Shown in pieces: positions 33,284-40,940 of a stretch of 40,940 nt of DNA. The notes under the pieces are model-generated. The model worked only from the letters and a program-made list of their open reading frames with translations. It was not told the origin of the DNA and made no database searches. The stretch is taken from NCBI RefSeq assembly GCF_021728395.1, contig NZ_JAKKCM010000008.1, positions 214,014 to 254,953 of the forward strand. The letters are read 5' to 3'. Positions within the stretch are counted from its first letter, which is position 1, and each line of letters begins with the position of its first letter. Both the position numbers and the translations under genes were made by a program. Origin of the DNA: Vibrio sp. J1-1 (GTDB lineage: Bacteria > Pseudomonadota > Gammaproteobacteria > Enterobacterales > Vibrionaceae).

Positions 33284-33778
33284 ATGTCTCGTTCAACCAA
33301 TTTTTTTACCAAAGAAAACTTGCTCTGCCGCGATCGCGTCGGTGCGATGATCTTTTTACTTTTCTGTCTGGGCTACGGCTTCCAAACTTCTCAAATCGCA
33401 TTATTTCCCGGTGATGAATATGAACCGTTCACCGCTCGCACGTTGCCGACAATTCTGACGTACATCGGTATCGGTTTAGCACTTTTATTGTTAGTCACCG
33501 GCCAACCGGATAAGAAAAATGGTGCTGTGTTGACGTTTAACTGGAAGCTGCTGATCTCGTTCTTAGTGTTAATGGCATTGTATGGCGTTGGGCTAACTTA
33601 TCTGGGATTTGTGTTAGCGACTGGTTTGTTCCTTCTAGCAGGCTTTTACTTACTTGGTGAAAGACGCAAGTCCATTTTGTTTGGCGCTTCTTTCCCTTTT
33701 GTTATCGCCTTTTATTTATTGCTAACTCAAGGTTTAGATATCTACCTTGAGCCTGGTTTGATTTTCACCATCTGGTAG
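33284..33778 (+). CDS. tctB: Tripartite tricarboxylate transporter small membrane subunit TctB
   Basis: About 164 residues with four hydrophobic helices (VGAMIFLLFCLGYGFQTS, TYIGIGLALLLLVTG, LLISFLVLMALYGVGLTYLG, SILFGASFPFVIAFYLLL). AGGAG is 6 bases before ATG 33284. TctB sequences vary widely, but the segment ARTLPTILTYIG and the position directly before tctA are typical. It stabilises or assists the large permease subunit in the inner membrane. It starts 262 bases after the tctC stop and ends 20 bases before tctA. Confidence 0.9.
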   Translation: MSRSTNFFTKENLLCRDRVGAMIFLLFCLGYGFQTSQIALFPGDEYEPFTARTLPTILTYIGIGLALLLLVTGQPDKKNGAVLTFNWKLLISFLVLMALYGVGLTYLGFVLATGLFLLAGFYLLGERRKSILFGASFPFVIAFYLLLTQGLDIYLEPGLIFTIW

Positions 33779-33798
33779 CCAAAGAAAAGGAAAGAGTT

Positions 33799-35325
33799 AT
33801 GTTAGATGGAATTCTACAAGGTTTATCCACTGCGGTAATGCCAATGAACATCATGATGGTGATTGTTGGCTGCTTCGTCGGTACGTTTATCGGGATGCTA
33901 CCCGGTCTTGGCCCTATTTCGGCAATCGCGTTGATGATCCCAATTACTTACGGTCTAGAGCCTTCTTCTGGTTTGATTTTGATGGCTGGCGTTTACTACG
34001 GCGCGGTATTTGGTGGCTCTACGTCTTCAATTCTGATTAACGCACCGGGCTGTTCTTCAACGGTGGTAACGGCATTTGACGGTTACCCAATGGCGCAAAA
34101 AGGTCAGGCGGGGAAAGCATTAGCACTTGCTGCTTACTCTTCTTTCACTGGCGGTACACTATCGGCGATTATGTTGCTAGTGGCAGCACCTGCATTAGCA
34201 AAGGTGTCGTTAAGTTTCCAATCCTCAGACTACTTCGCTTTGATGCTTCTTGGCTTGTCTGCGGTAGCGGCATTCGCCGGTAAAGGTCAGGTAATTAAAG
34301 CATGGATGATGACCATTCTGGGATTGATGCTGTCTACCGTTGGTATCGATAAAGGCGTGGGCGTAGAGCGCTTTACGTTCGGACTAACTGACTTAATGGA
34401 TGGCTTTAGCTTCTTGTTGCTTGCCATGGCGACCTTTGCCTTGGGTGAAACGTTGATGGGTATTCTTAAACCGTCCGCAGATACTAGTGACGAAGAGCAA
34501 GACAAACTGAGCAACATCGGCTCAATGAAAGTCACCAAAGAAGAAATTAAAGAAGTGGCACCTGTTTCTATTCGCTCTTCTATTCTTGGTTTCTTTACTG
34601 GTGTACTTCCGGGCGCAGGCGCAACGATTGCCGCATTCCTCAGCTACGGCTTGGAACGAAATCTTGCGCCAAAAGAGAAAAAGGAAGAGTTTGGTAAAGG
34701 CAGCATTCGTGGCCTGGTAGCACCAGAATCGGCGAACAACGCCGCATCGAGCGGTTCATTTGTACCATTGTTGACACTGGGTATTCCTGGCTCAGGTACG
34801 ACAGCCATCATGTTAGGCGCATTAATCGCTTACGGTATTCAGCCTGGTCCACGCCTGTTTGTTGAGCACCCGGATGTATTCTGGTCAGTGATCATCTCTA
34901 TGTACTTTGGCAACATCGTACTGGTTATTCTTAACTTACCGCTTATTCCGTACATCTCGAAACTACTGGCAGTACCGAGAACCGTACTTCTTCCGATGAT
35001 TTTGTTCTTCTCAATCACTGGCGTATACCTAGTTTCGTTCAATACTATGGATGTGTTTGTGATGCTGCTTGTTGCGATGGCTGCCATAGCGCTCCGATTA
35101 GCGAACTTCCCTCTTGCTCCATTATTGCTTGGTTTCATCCTAGGCGGTCTAATGGAAGAGAACCTACGCCGCGCATTGATGATTTCTGATGGTGAGTTGA
35201 GCTTCTTGTGGGAACGCCCTATTACTCTAACCTTTACTGTATTAGCAGTACTGGTACTGAGCAGCCCACTGTTTGTGAAACTGTTCCAAAAGCTACGAGC
35301 TCAACCAGTAAAAGTTGAACAATAA
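33799..35325 (+). CDS. tctA: Tripartite tricarboxylate transporter large permease TctA
   Basis: 508 residues, the usual TctA length, with about 12 transmembrane helices. Conserved segments include FIGMLPGLGPISAIALMIP, GVYYGAVFGGSTSSILINAP, FFTGVLPGAGATIAAFLSY, LTLGIPGSGTTAIMLGALIA and GFILGGLMEENLRRAL. It carries out sodium- or proton-linked uptake of a carboxylate delivered by TctC. AAGGAAAGAG precedes the ATG. A strong terminator follows, so tctBA (or tctCBA) ends here. Confidence 0.95.
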   Translation: MLDGILQGLSTAVMPMNIMMVIVGCFVGTFIGMLPGLGPISAIALMIPITYGLEPSSGLILMAGVYYGAVFGGSTSSILINAPGCSSTVVTAFDGYPMAQKGQAGKALALAAYSSFTGGTLSAIMLLVAAPALAKVSLSFQSSDYFALMLLGLSAVAAFAGKGQVIKAWMMTILGLMLSTVGIDKGVGVERFTFGLTDLMDGFSFLLLAMATFALGETLMGILKPSADTSDEEQDKLSNIGSMKVTKEEIKEVAPVSIRSSILGFFTGVLPGAGATIAAFLSYGLERNLAPKEKKEEFGKGSIRGLVAPESANNAASSGSFVPLLTLGIPGSGTTAIMLGALIAYGIQPGPRLFVEHPDVFWSVIISMYFGNIVLVILNLPLIPYISKLLAVPRTVLLPMILFFSITGVYLVSFNTMDVFVMLLVAMAAIALRLANFPLAPLLLGFILGGLMEENLRRALMISDGELSFLWERPITLTFTVLAVLVLSSPLFVKLFQKLRAQPVKVEQ

Positions 35326-35348
35326 ATCATCCCCCATGATTGACTTCT

Positions 35349-35374
35349 AAAGCCACCAGCCCGGTGGCTTTTTT
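35349..35374 (+). terminator. Rho-independent terminator after tctA
   Basis: Nine-bp stem AAAGCCACC (35349-35357) / GGTGGCTTT (35363-35371) with a 5-base loop and a continuing T run. Confidence 0.92.
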
Positions 35375-35466
35375 CTTTGACCTTTCGCTACTATCTTTCT
35401 TTCATCAAGTTCAGTAGGGTTAACGCCATAAAAATACAACATAAAAACAAAAATCAAGGAAGACTT

Positions 35467-36240
35467 ATGCTGCTGGAACTTACGTTGTTATTTGCTGCCG
35501 GAGTGATCGGAGGAATCATGAATTCTATTGCCGGAGGTGGCAGTTTTGTCACTTTCCCCGCTCTGATGGCAGTTGGTGTTCCTCCCGTTATCGCAAATGC
35601 CACAAATACGTATGCCTCTTGTGCTGGCTACATCAGTGGCGCGATAGGTTTCAGAGAAGAGATCCTAAAGAATAAGCAAGAATTGCTGTTTACCATCTGT
35701 TTAAGTCTCGTAGGCGGTGGAGTTGGTGCCTACCTGTTGCTGAATATTCCTGAATCAGTGTTTTTGGAAGCGATTCCCTGGCTACTATTATTTGCAACCT
35801 TACTGTTTATCTTTGGCTCACGTTTAACTCAGGCGATTAAAACCTTAACCAAAGGCCATAAACACGCGGGTATTTTAGGTGCGATCGCATTAGGCATTCT
35901 GTTAGTTGGCGTCGCTGCGTACGGTGGATTTTTTAATGCTGGATTAGGCGTGATTGTACTGAGTTACCTGGTGATCGCTGGTCATCAGGACATCAATCTA
36001 ATGAATGGATTAAAGCTGCTCGTATCGACCTCTGTTTCGCTGGTCGCGATAGTCGTTTTCATCGCTAATGGCTCAATTGACTGGAGCAAAGGTAGCATAG
36101 TAATGGCGGGAACATTAGTCGGAGGCTATCTCGCTGCCCGTGTATCACGTCAATTGAACCCAAATCACGTGAGAGGATTCGTTGCGGTTTTTTCAACGCT
36201 TATCACAATCTACTTTTTCATTGATGTTTATGCCTTATAA
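35467..36240 (+). CDS. TauE/SafE-family membrane permease
   Basis: About 257 residues from ATG 35467 (MLLELTLLFAAGV), with AAGGA upstream; an open 30-codon extension before it lacks signals. Seven to eight membrane helices. The family motif is GGIMNSIAGGGSFVTFPALM followed by GVPPVIANATNT, repeated in weaker form in the second half (GGFFNAGLGVIVLSYLVIAG). TauE/SafE proteins move sulfite, sulfoacetate or related small organic anions, usually outward. It lies 92 bases after the tctA terminator on the same strand. Whether it belongs to the carboxylate system is inference. Confidence 0.9.
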   Translation: MLLELTLLFAAGVIGGIMNSIAGGGSFVTFPALMAVGVPPVIANATNTYASCAGYISGAIGFREEILKNKQELLFTICLSLVGGGVGAYLLLNIPESVFLEAIPWLLLFATLLFIFGSRLTQAIKTLTKGHKHAGILGAIALGILLVGVAAYGGFFNAGLGVIVLSYLVIAGHQDINLMNGLKLLVSTSVSLVAIVVFIANGSIDWSKGSIVMAGTLVGGYLAARVSRQLNPNHVRGFVAVFSTLITIYFFIDVYAL

Positions 36241-36273
36241 TATCGAAATCTGAGGTTGGGATAGATGAGTACG

Positions 36274-37311
36274 TCATGAGTGGTTGTAGCTAGTAATTCG
36301 CTTACGATATTGTAGAGGCGTGCATTGTACGTGCTCCCGGAAGAAGCGATTGAAACCACTCTGGTTCGCAAAACCGAGCTGTTGACTGATGGTTATTAAG
36401 GAGTTCTGATTATCCCGCAGCAGACGACGCGCCTCATTACAACGAACTAAGGTATAGAGACTAGTCAGGCAACTGCCCTCTTGCTGCAGACGTCGGTTAA
36501 GAGTCCAGCGTGTTATAAATAAACGTTCACATATCCAGTGACTCAGCTTATCCGCACCATGTGAAGATTCCGAATTCACCCATAGATACTCCTGAATTAA
36601 TTTGATTATTTCATCCGTGTAGTTATTTTTAGACTGAAGATCATATAATGAAGATTCCAACCTTGTTATGACATGCGGCTGCAATATCGAATTATGCTCT
36701 ATATTCGGTCGATACAAGGCCTCAAGGTCAATTTTATATATATTATTTTCACCGACATCAAAACTTGCAGAATATAATTTTTTTACTTCATCTATTTGAT
36801 TAATGGTTAATACGTCGTTAAGTTTAACCTCTCGCAGAGCCCTGTTTCCTCTGTCATATTGTGAGACCAACTCGTCGATAAACCAAAAATTATACGCTGC
36901 CGCTTTGGCACCTAAAAGATCATTAAAATCTGATTTATATTCAATTAACAGATAACCATTATCGAATCTAAACTCCATCTTATCGGTTTCGCCAATCAGA
37001 CCTCGGTAACGTTTAAAACAACAGAGCGAATCATATAATGTCGGTGCATTCAGCAATGCACTAACCATATCTGGGTGATTTTTAAACATTGTTACTAAAG
37101 GCTTTTCTTCCTCATCCGCTAACTGAAATCCACAAGACTCAGTTAATGAGAGTAATTTTCCATAACGCTGCTTATCAATCCGTCCTTTTTCAGCCAACAA
37201 CTCATCATGATATATTCCAGTCTGTTTTGTTATATGATTATCTGACATTTCTAGTTGATACCGAACCAGATTCCAGATTTCATTTACAAGCTGCGTTGAT
37301 ACACTTTTCAT
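36274..37311 (-). CDS. AraC-family transcriptional regulator (OruR-like N-terminal domain)
   Basis: 345 residues. The N-terminal about 200 residues resemble the ligand domain of the PF12625 type (FGKLLSLTESCGF-like region, PTLYDSLCCFKRYRGLIG, DGYLLIEYKSD-like segment). The C-terminal about 100 residues carry two helix-turn-helix motifs, ICERLFITRWTLNRRLQQEG and ISQQLGFANQSGFNRFFREH, ending in TPLQYRKR, the AraC signature. It is divergent from the GH3 gene with 261 bases between, so it probably activates that gene. The ligand is unknown. It is more AT-rich than the transporter genes to the left. Confidence 0.9.
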   Translation of the reverse strand: MKSVSTQLVNEIWNLVRYQLEMSDNHITKQTGIYHDELLAEKGRIDKQRYGKLLSLTESCGFQLADEEEKPLVTMFKNHPDMVSALLNAPTLYDSLCCFKRYRGLIGETDKMEFRFDNGYLLIEYKSDFNDLLGAKAAAYNFWFIDELVSQYDRGNRALREVKLNDVLTINQIDEVKKLYSASFDVGENNIYKIDLEALYRPNIEHNSILQPHVITRLESSLYDLQSKNNYTDEIIKLIQEYLWVNSESSHGADKLSHWICERLFITRWTLNRRLQQEGSCLTSLYTLVRCNEARRLLRDNQNSLITISQQLGFANQSGFNRFFREHVQCTPLQYRKRITSYNHS

Positions 37312-37572
37312 CTACTTAGAAAACTTATTAATTTTAAGGCGAAAATTATTTCATTATATTGTTTTCTATTCTGTGATTGAGACAGATTAATTTGCAACAT
37401 AAATGAATACTACTTAGCAGTGAGAGAATGCTCACAAAATTTAATCCATGCACCTGAAGGGTAATAAATTGCTCTTTAGAGATAAAACCGTAAGGAAAGC
37501 TTTTTATATAGTCTTTATCGACAGGCAAATCCTGACCATAAGATTTTAGCTCTGCTTATCTCTGGAGGCATA

Positions 37573-39615
37573 ATGAAAAAAATATATACCTTATCCGCTA
37601 TCGCGTCCGCTGTAGCTCTGACACTAACTGGTTGCTGGTCTGATTCTTCTACCGAATCAGTTCATACACAGGCCACACTAGGTTATATCTCTACTGCGTT
37701 AATAAACGAGGATGGATATCAGTTCAAAGACTTAAACCGGGATAACCAGCTAACCCCATACGAGGATTGGCGCCTGGATAGCGCAACACGAGCCAAAGAT
37801 CTGTTATCACGCATGACGCTTGAACAAAAAGTAGGTATTATGATGCACGGCACCTTGTCGTTAGACGCTGAGGGACGTGTCGATTTCAACAGTATGTCCA
37901 AAGTACTGGACAACTATGTCAACACCTTTATCACCCGTATGTCTGGAAACCCACAGGCGATAGCAGAGGATAACAACTCTCTGCAACAAATAGCCGAATC
38001 TACTGGCCTGGGCATCCCTGTTACTATCAGTACCGACCCACGTAATCACTTTACGAATGATCCCGGAGCCACCGCAGTCAGCGCTGGTGAGTTCTCTCAA
38101 TGGCCAGAGTTACTTGGCTTTGCAGCACTCAATGATGCGGAAACAGTGAAGGAATTTGCTGACATTGCTCGCCAGGAATATCGTGCAGTTGGTATCCAAA
38201 TGGCCCTATCGCCACAAGCTGATCTCGCGACAGAACCTCGCTGGGGAAGGGTTTCCGGAACATTTGGCGAAGACAACAATGTAGCAAAAAATCTGGTGGG
38301 CGCTTATATCGAGGGCTTCCAGAACGGTGGGAATGGCCTGAATAACGGCTCGGTGATTACGGTAGTTAAACACTTTGCTGGCGGGGGCCCGCAGCTAGAC
38401 GGTTTCGATGCGCACAACCAATGGGGTAAAGAGCAGATCTACCCAGGCAGTAACTTCGAGTACCATCTCGTTCCGTTTGAAGGAGCCTTCGATGCTAACG
38501 TTGCCTCAGTCATGCCCTACTATGGCCAGCCTATAGGTCTGACGTATGAGGGAGAGTCCATCGAAGAGGTTGGGTTCGGCTTTAACAAACAGATCATCAC
38601 TGATTTGTTACGCGGTACCTATAACTTTAAAGGCGTGGTTTTGAGTGACTGGGGGATTGTCAAAGATTGTGGTGACCGCTGTATCAATGGATTGAGTGAT
38701 GAAGAAGTTGCTAATGGGGTTAGCCCGTGGTCTGTGCCTTTCGGCATGTCATGGGGAGTTGAAGACTTAACTATTCCTCAGCGTTACGCAAAAGCCATTG
38801 ATGCTGGCGTTGACCAGTTTGGCGGGGTCGATGATCCTTCTTATCTGCTAACCGCAGTGAATAGCGGACTAGTAACTGAGGAGCAAATCAATGCGTCTGT
38901 TAACCGTATCCTTATCCAAAAATTTGACCTAGGACTGTTTGAAGATCCTTATGTTGATGTGGATGAAGCTTTAGAACTAGTTGGCAACGACGAGTTTCAG
39001 CAATTGGGGCAGCAGGTACAGAGCAGCTCACACGTCTTATTGAAAAATGAAGCAGATCTATTGCCATTAAGTGCAGAGACCTACCCGAAAGTGTACCTGT
39101 ACCAAAGTAATGCGGCCGTTGCTCAAGAGTATGGATTTGAGGTAGTTGATACCCCGGCTGAAGCCGATATCGCGATTGTACGGGTGAATACTCCGTATGA
39201 GTCTGACCCGCATTATCCGTTTGGCTCAGTTCACTACGGTCAGCTAGGTTTTGCCAATGAAGCAAGTCTGGTTCAGGATACGGATCATCTAGGTGGCAGC
39301 TACACAGGCAGCGAAGATCTCACGGCAATTCAGGCCGTGACCGATGCCGGTATACCTATGGTGTTGTCTGTTTATTTGGATCGTCCGGCGATATTGACTG
39401 AAGTTGCTCACAACGCCGATGCAATAATGGCAAACTTTGGCGCATTGGACAATGCTATGTTTGATGTCCTGACTGGTGTAGCAGAGCCGAAAGGACATTT
39501 GCCTTTTGAGTTGCCATCAAGCTGGAGTGCCGTATTAGAACAAGATGAGGATGTACCATACGACTCAATCGATCCTTTGTACGAATATGGTTTTGGCCTT
39601 AGCTATCAACAATAG
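37573..39615 (+). CDS. Glycoside hydrolase family 3 lipoprotein (beta-glucosidase-like)
   Basis: 680 residues. Lipoprotein signal with cysteine at 21 (ALTLTGCWSD). An EF-hand-like loop at 53-64 (D53, N55, D57, Q59, T61, E64) precedes EDWRL, a common feature of this GH3 subgroup. The barrel domain has EPRWGRVSGTFGED, ITVVKHFAGGG and the nucleophile D359 in GVVLSDWGIV. A second alpha/beta domain begins near SSHVLLKNEADLLPLS and the protein ends at YEYGFGLSY, without the C-terminal fibronectin-like domain. It is expected to remove sugars from the non-reducing end of beta-glucosides or xylosides at the outer membrane or periplasm. AGGAGGCATA-like purines (GGAGG at 37563-37567) precede the ATG. 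Probably regulated by the divergent AraC protein. Confidence 0.92.
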   Translation: MKKIYTLSAIASAVALTLTGCWSDSSTESVHTQATLGYISTALINEDGYQFKDLNRDNQLTPYEDWRLDSATRAKDLLSRMTLEQKVGIMMHGTLSLDAEGRVDFNSMSKVLDNYVNTFITRMSGNPQAIAEDNNSLQQIAESTGLGIPVTISTDPRNHFTNDPGATAVSAGEFSQWPELLGFAALNDAETVKEFADIARQEYRAVGIQMALSPQADLATEPRWGRVSGTFGEDNNVAKNLVGAYIEGFQNGGNGLNNGSVITVVKHFAGGGPQLDGFDAHNQWGKEQIYPGSNFEYHLVPFEGAFDANVASVMPYYGQPIGLTYEGESIEEVGFGFNKQIITDLLRGTYNFKGVVLSDWGIVKDCGDRCINGLSDEEVANGVSPWSVPFGMSWGVEDLTIPQRYAKAIDAGVDQFGGVDDPSYLLTAVNSGLVTEEQINASVNRILIQKFDLGLFEDPYVDVDEALELVGNDEFQQLGQQVQSSSHVLLKNEADLLPLSAETYPKVYLYQSNAAVAQEYGFEVVDTPAEADIAIVRVNTPYESDPHYPFGSVHYGQLGFANEASLVQDTDHLGGSYTGSEDLTAIQAVTDAGIPMVLSVYLDRPAILTEVAHNADAIMANFGALDNAMFDVLTGVAEPKGHLPFELPSSWSAVLEQDEDVPYDSIDPLYEYGFGLSYQQ

Positions 39616-39633
39616 CTATCAGTCATAACAAAG

Positions 39634-39667
39634 AAAAATCCGATGTCTGCATAGGCATCGGATTTTT
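39634..39667. terminator. Bidirectional terminator between the GH3 and TAXI genes
   Basis: Twelve-bp perfect stem AAAAATCCGATG (39634-39645) / CATCGGATTTTT (39656-39667) with a 10-base loop. It lies between two convergent genes and has A and T tracts on the proper sides for both. Confidence 0.92.
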
Positions 39668-39693
39668 ATGTTTTTATTAAAACTAAAATCTGG

Positions 39694-40665
39694 CTACTTA
39701 ATCAAACCCACTTCTTTATAGTACTTTAATGCCCCAGGATGCAGTGGTGCAGACAAGCCATCTTTCACCATTTCTTCTTTCTTCAAGTTAGCGAATGCCG
39801 GGTGAAGACGACGGAAGTCATCAAAGTTCTCAAATACCGCTTTCACCACGTTGTAAACCACTTCTTCGGATACTGAAGTTGAAGAGACAAAAGTTGCACC
39901 AACACCAAATGTTTGAACATCTTTTTCAGATCCGCGATACATACCACCAGGTACCGTAGCGACACGATAGAAACGGTTGTCAGCGATCAACTTGTCTACT
40001 TTAGCGCCTTCAACCGCGACGATATTGCTGTCACAAGAGGTGGTAGCTTCTTTAATCGCACCGCTTGGGTGACCAACGGTATAAATCATGGCGTCAATTT
40101 TGTTATCGCACAGTGCTTTAGACTGCTCTGCAGCTTTCAGCTCAGAAACCAGTTTGAAATCATCATTCGTCCAGCCGTACTCTTTCATCAGCACTTCCAT
40201 GGTACCGCGCTGACCAGAGCCAGGGTTACCAATATTCACGCGCTTGCCTTTCAAGTCATCAAACGAGTTAATATTGGCATCTTTACGTGCGACGACAGTG
40301 AACGGTTCAGGGTGAACAGAAAATACCGCGCGTAGTTCTTTGAACGGGCCTGCATCCGCAAATTGGCTGGTACCATTGTAAGCATGGTGTTGCCAGTCTG
40401 ACTGAGCGATACCCAAATCTAATTCGCCAGCTCGGATCGTATTGATATTGTAGATAGACCCACCAGTACTCTCAACCGAACAACGAATACCATGTTCGTC
40501 ACGCGACTTATTTACGAGGCGACAAATCGCCCCACCCGTTGGATAGTAAACCCCAGTTACACCACCCGTACCAATCGTTACGAACGTACCTTCGGCAGCG
40601 ACAGAGAAACTCGTACTCAGTGCAGCAAGAGAAGCCGTTATCGCGATTTGCTTAAACTTTAACAT
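39694..40665 (-). CDS. TAXI-family TRAP transporter solute-binding protein
   Basis: About 323 residues from ATG 40665, which has AAGGA upstream; a 15-codon extension is not supported. Signal peptide [20 protein letters not shown] and on to VAAEG. Family marks are [55 protein letters not shown] and [22 protein letters not shown] proteins deliver glutamate or other small solutes to a fused TRAP permease. No permease gene lies downstream (the gene ends at a terminator), so it is an orphan here or its permease is elsewhere. A TTGTATACAA palindrome lies about 100 bases upstream. Confidence 0.93.
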   Translation of the reverse strand: MLKFKQIAITASLAALSTSFSVAAEGTFVTIGTGGVTGVYYPTGGAICRLVNKSRDEHGIRCSVESTGGSIYNINTIRAGELDLGIAQSDWQHHAYNGTSQFADAGPFKELRAVFSVHPEPFTVVARKDANINSFDDLKGKRVNIGNPGSGQRGTMEVLMKEYGWTNDDFKLVSELKAAEQSKALCDNKIDAMIYTVGHPSGAIKEATTSCDSNIVAVEGAKVDKLIADNRFYRVATVPGGMYRGSEKDVQTFGVGATFVSSTSVSEEVVYNVVKAVFENFDDFRRLHPAFANLKKEEMVKDGLSAPLHPGALKYYKEVGLIK

Positions 40666-40765
40666 TGAACATCCTTTTTCCTTTTGTTTGTGACGGTTAA
40701 AGTATAGCAAGCGTTAATCGATTGATTATGCATGAGTTCACAGCAAATAAAATTTTCAGGCTTAT

Positions 40766-40775
40766 TTGTATACAA
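40766..40775. promoter_or_regulatory. TTGTATACAA palindrome upstream of the TAXI gene
   Basis: A perfect 10-base palindrome, 101 bases before the TAXI start codon, in an AT-rich region. Its shape is like the operators of FCD-type GntR regulators and it differs from the prp sites in the central bases. No regulator gene is adjacent in the window. Confidence 0.4.
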
Positions 40776-40819
40776 TTCTTTGACTAATCGAGTTAATGAA
40801 AAAGCCCCGTATCTGAACT

Positions 40820-40854
40820 GACCCCCAATAGTTGGACACCAATTATTGGGGGTC
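40820..40854 (+). promoter_or_regulatory. Hairpin covering the IS orfA ribosome-binding region
   Basis: GACCCCCAATA (40820-40830) pairs perfectly with TATTGGGGGTC (40844-40854). The right arm holds the G-rich stretch just 4 bases before the orfA ATG. When transcribed from outside the element, this stem would hide the translation start, a known way for insertion sequences to limit transposase made from neighbouring promoters. Confidence 0.55.
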
Positions 40855-40858
40855 TTTC

Positions 40859-40940
40859 ATGTCCAAATATAGTCGTGAGTTGAAGTGCATCTTAGCCAAG
40901 CAGTGCTTAAGTGGTGTGTCATCTCGTCTTTTAGCCAAAC
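40859..40940 (+). CDS. IS3-family transposase OrfA, N-terminal fragment
   Basis: An open frame from ATG 40859 to the window edge reads MSKYSRELKCILAKQCLSG and on to LLAK, the start of the helix-turn-helix domain of IS3/IS150 OrfA proteins, which binds the element's ends. Only 27 codons are visible. OrfB, with the DDE catalytic domain, would lie to the right. Confidence 0.72.
   Translation, partial: MSKYSRELKCILAKQCLSGVSSRLLAK

Larger units (their letters stand above)
40814..40940 (+). mobile_element. Left end of an IS3-family (IS150-group-like) insertion sequence, partial
   Basis: The sequence TGAACTGACCCCCAATAGTT, followed by GGACACC, is typical of the terminal inverted repeats of IS150-group elements. 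A transposase orfA frame begins 45 bases inside. The right end is beyond the window, so neither length nor target duplication can be checked. The bases just outside (AAAAAGCCCCG) look like one arm of a terminator, so the element may have landed in one. Confidence 0.75.

Overview
The window looks like a chromosomal segment of a Vibrio or close relative. This rests on gene content and gene order (a LapA-type adhesin beside a TolC-like gene and an OmpA lipoprotein; queE-queC; a GntR-controlled prpBC-acnD-prpFE cluster; DUF2750 and DUF6404 proteins) and on a GC content in the 40s. No rRNA, tRNA or CRISPR array was found. A partial IS3/IS150-type element enters at the right edge.

Layout. (1) 1-3790: the N-terminal 465 codons of a very large LapA-like adhesin on the minus strand, with a TAAG LapG-type cleavage motif, diverge from a TolC/LapE-like outer-membrane gene and an OmpA-family lipoprotein. 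(2) 3.8-8.9 kb: a DUF2750 protein, a periplasmic TPR-GGDEF protein, the queuosine genes queE-queC and a YidA-like phosphatase. (3) 8.9-12.9 kb: an accessory-looking block of short genes in mixed orientation (orphan cytochrome c, Maa-type acetyltransferase, two GNATs, small unknown proteins), a possible small RNA made of two hairpins, and a decayed P-loop gene. (4) 12.9-21.6 kb: a membrane GGDEF-EAL protein, a periplasmic DUF4432 epimerase-like protein, a GntR regulator with two winged-helix segments, an IutA-like TonB receptor behind a Fur-like box, and a periplasmic NUDIX-PAP2 fusion whose PAP2 site has lost key residues. (5) 22-36.2 kb: the 2-methylcitrate cycle operon (gntR/prpR-prpB-prpC-acnD-prpF-prpE, minus strand), divergent from a tripartite tricarboxylate transporter (tctC-tctB-tctA) and a TauE/SafE permease. 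(6) 36.3-40.9 kb: an AraC regulator divergent from a GH3 lipoprotein, a TAXI solute-binding protein and the IS end.

How the genes work together. The clearest system is propionate catabolism. PrpE activates propionate, PrpC condenses it with oxaloacetate, AcnD with PrpF converts 2-methylcitrate to 2-methylisocitrate, and PrpB splits that to pyruvate and succinate. Palindromes built on TGTCGACA occur three times in the prpR/tctC intergenic region, once inside prpR, and once more between tctC and tctB. This suggests that one GntR regulator controls both the cycle and the transporter, which would make the transporter a candidate importer for a substrate of this pathway. The adhesin module and the two c-di-GMP proteins fit a biofilm theme, but LapD, LapG and the ABC exporter are not in the window. 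Many gene starts were placed downstream of the longest possible start, on ribosome-binding-site evidence.
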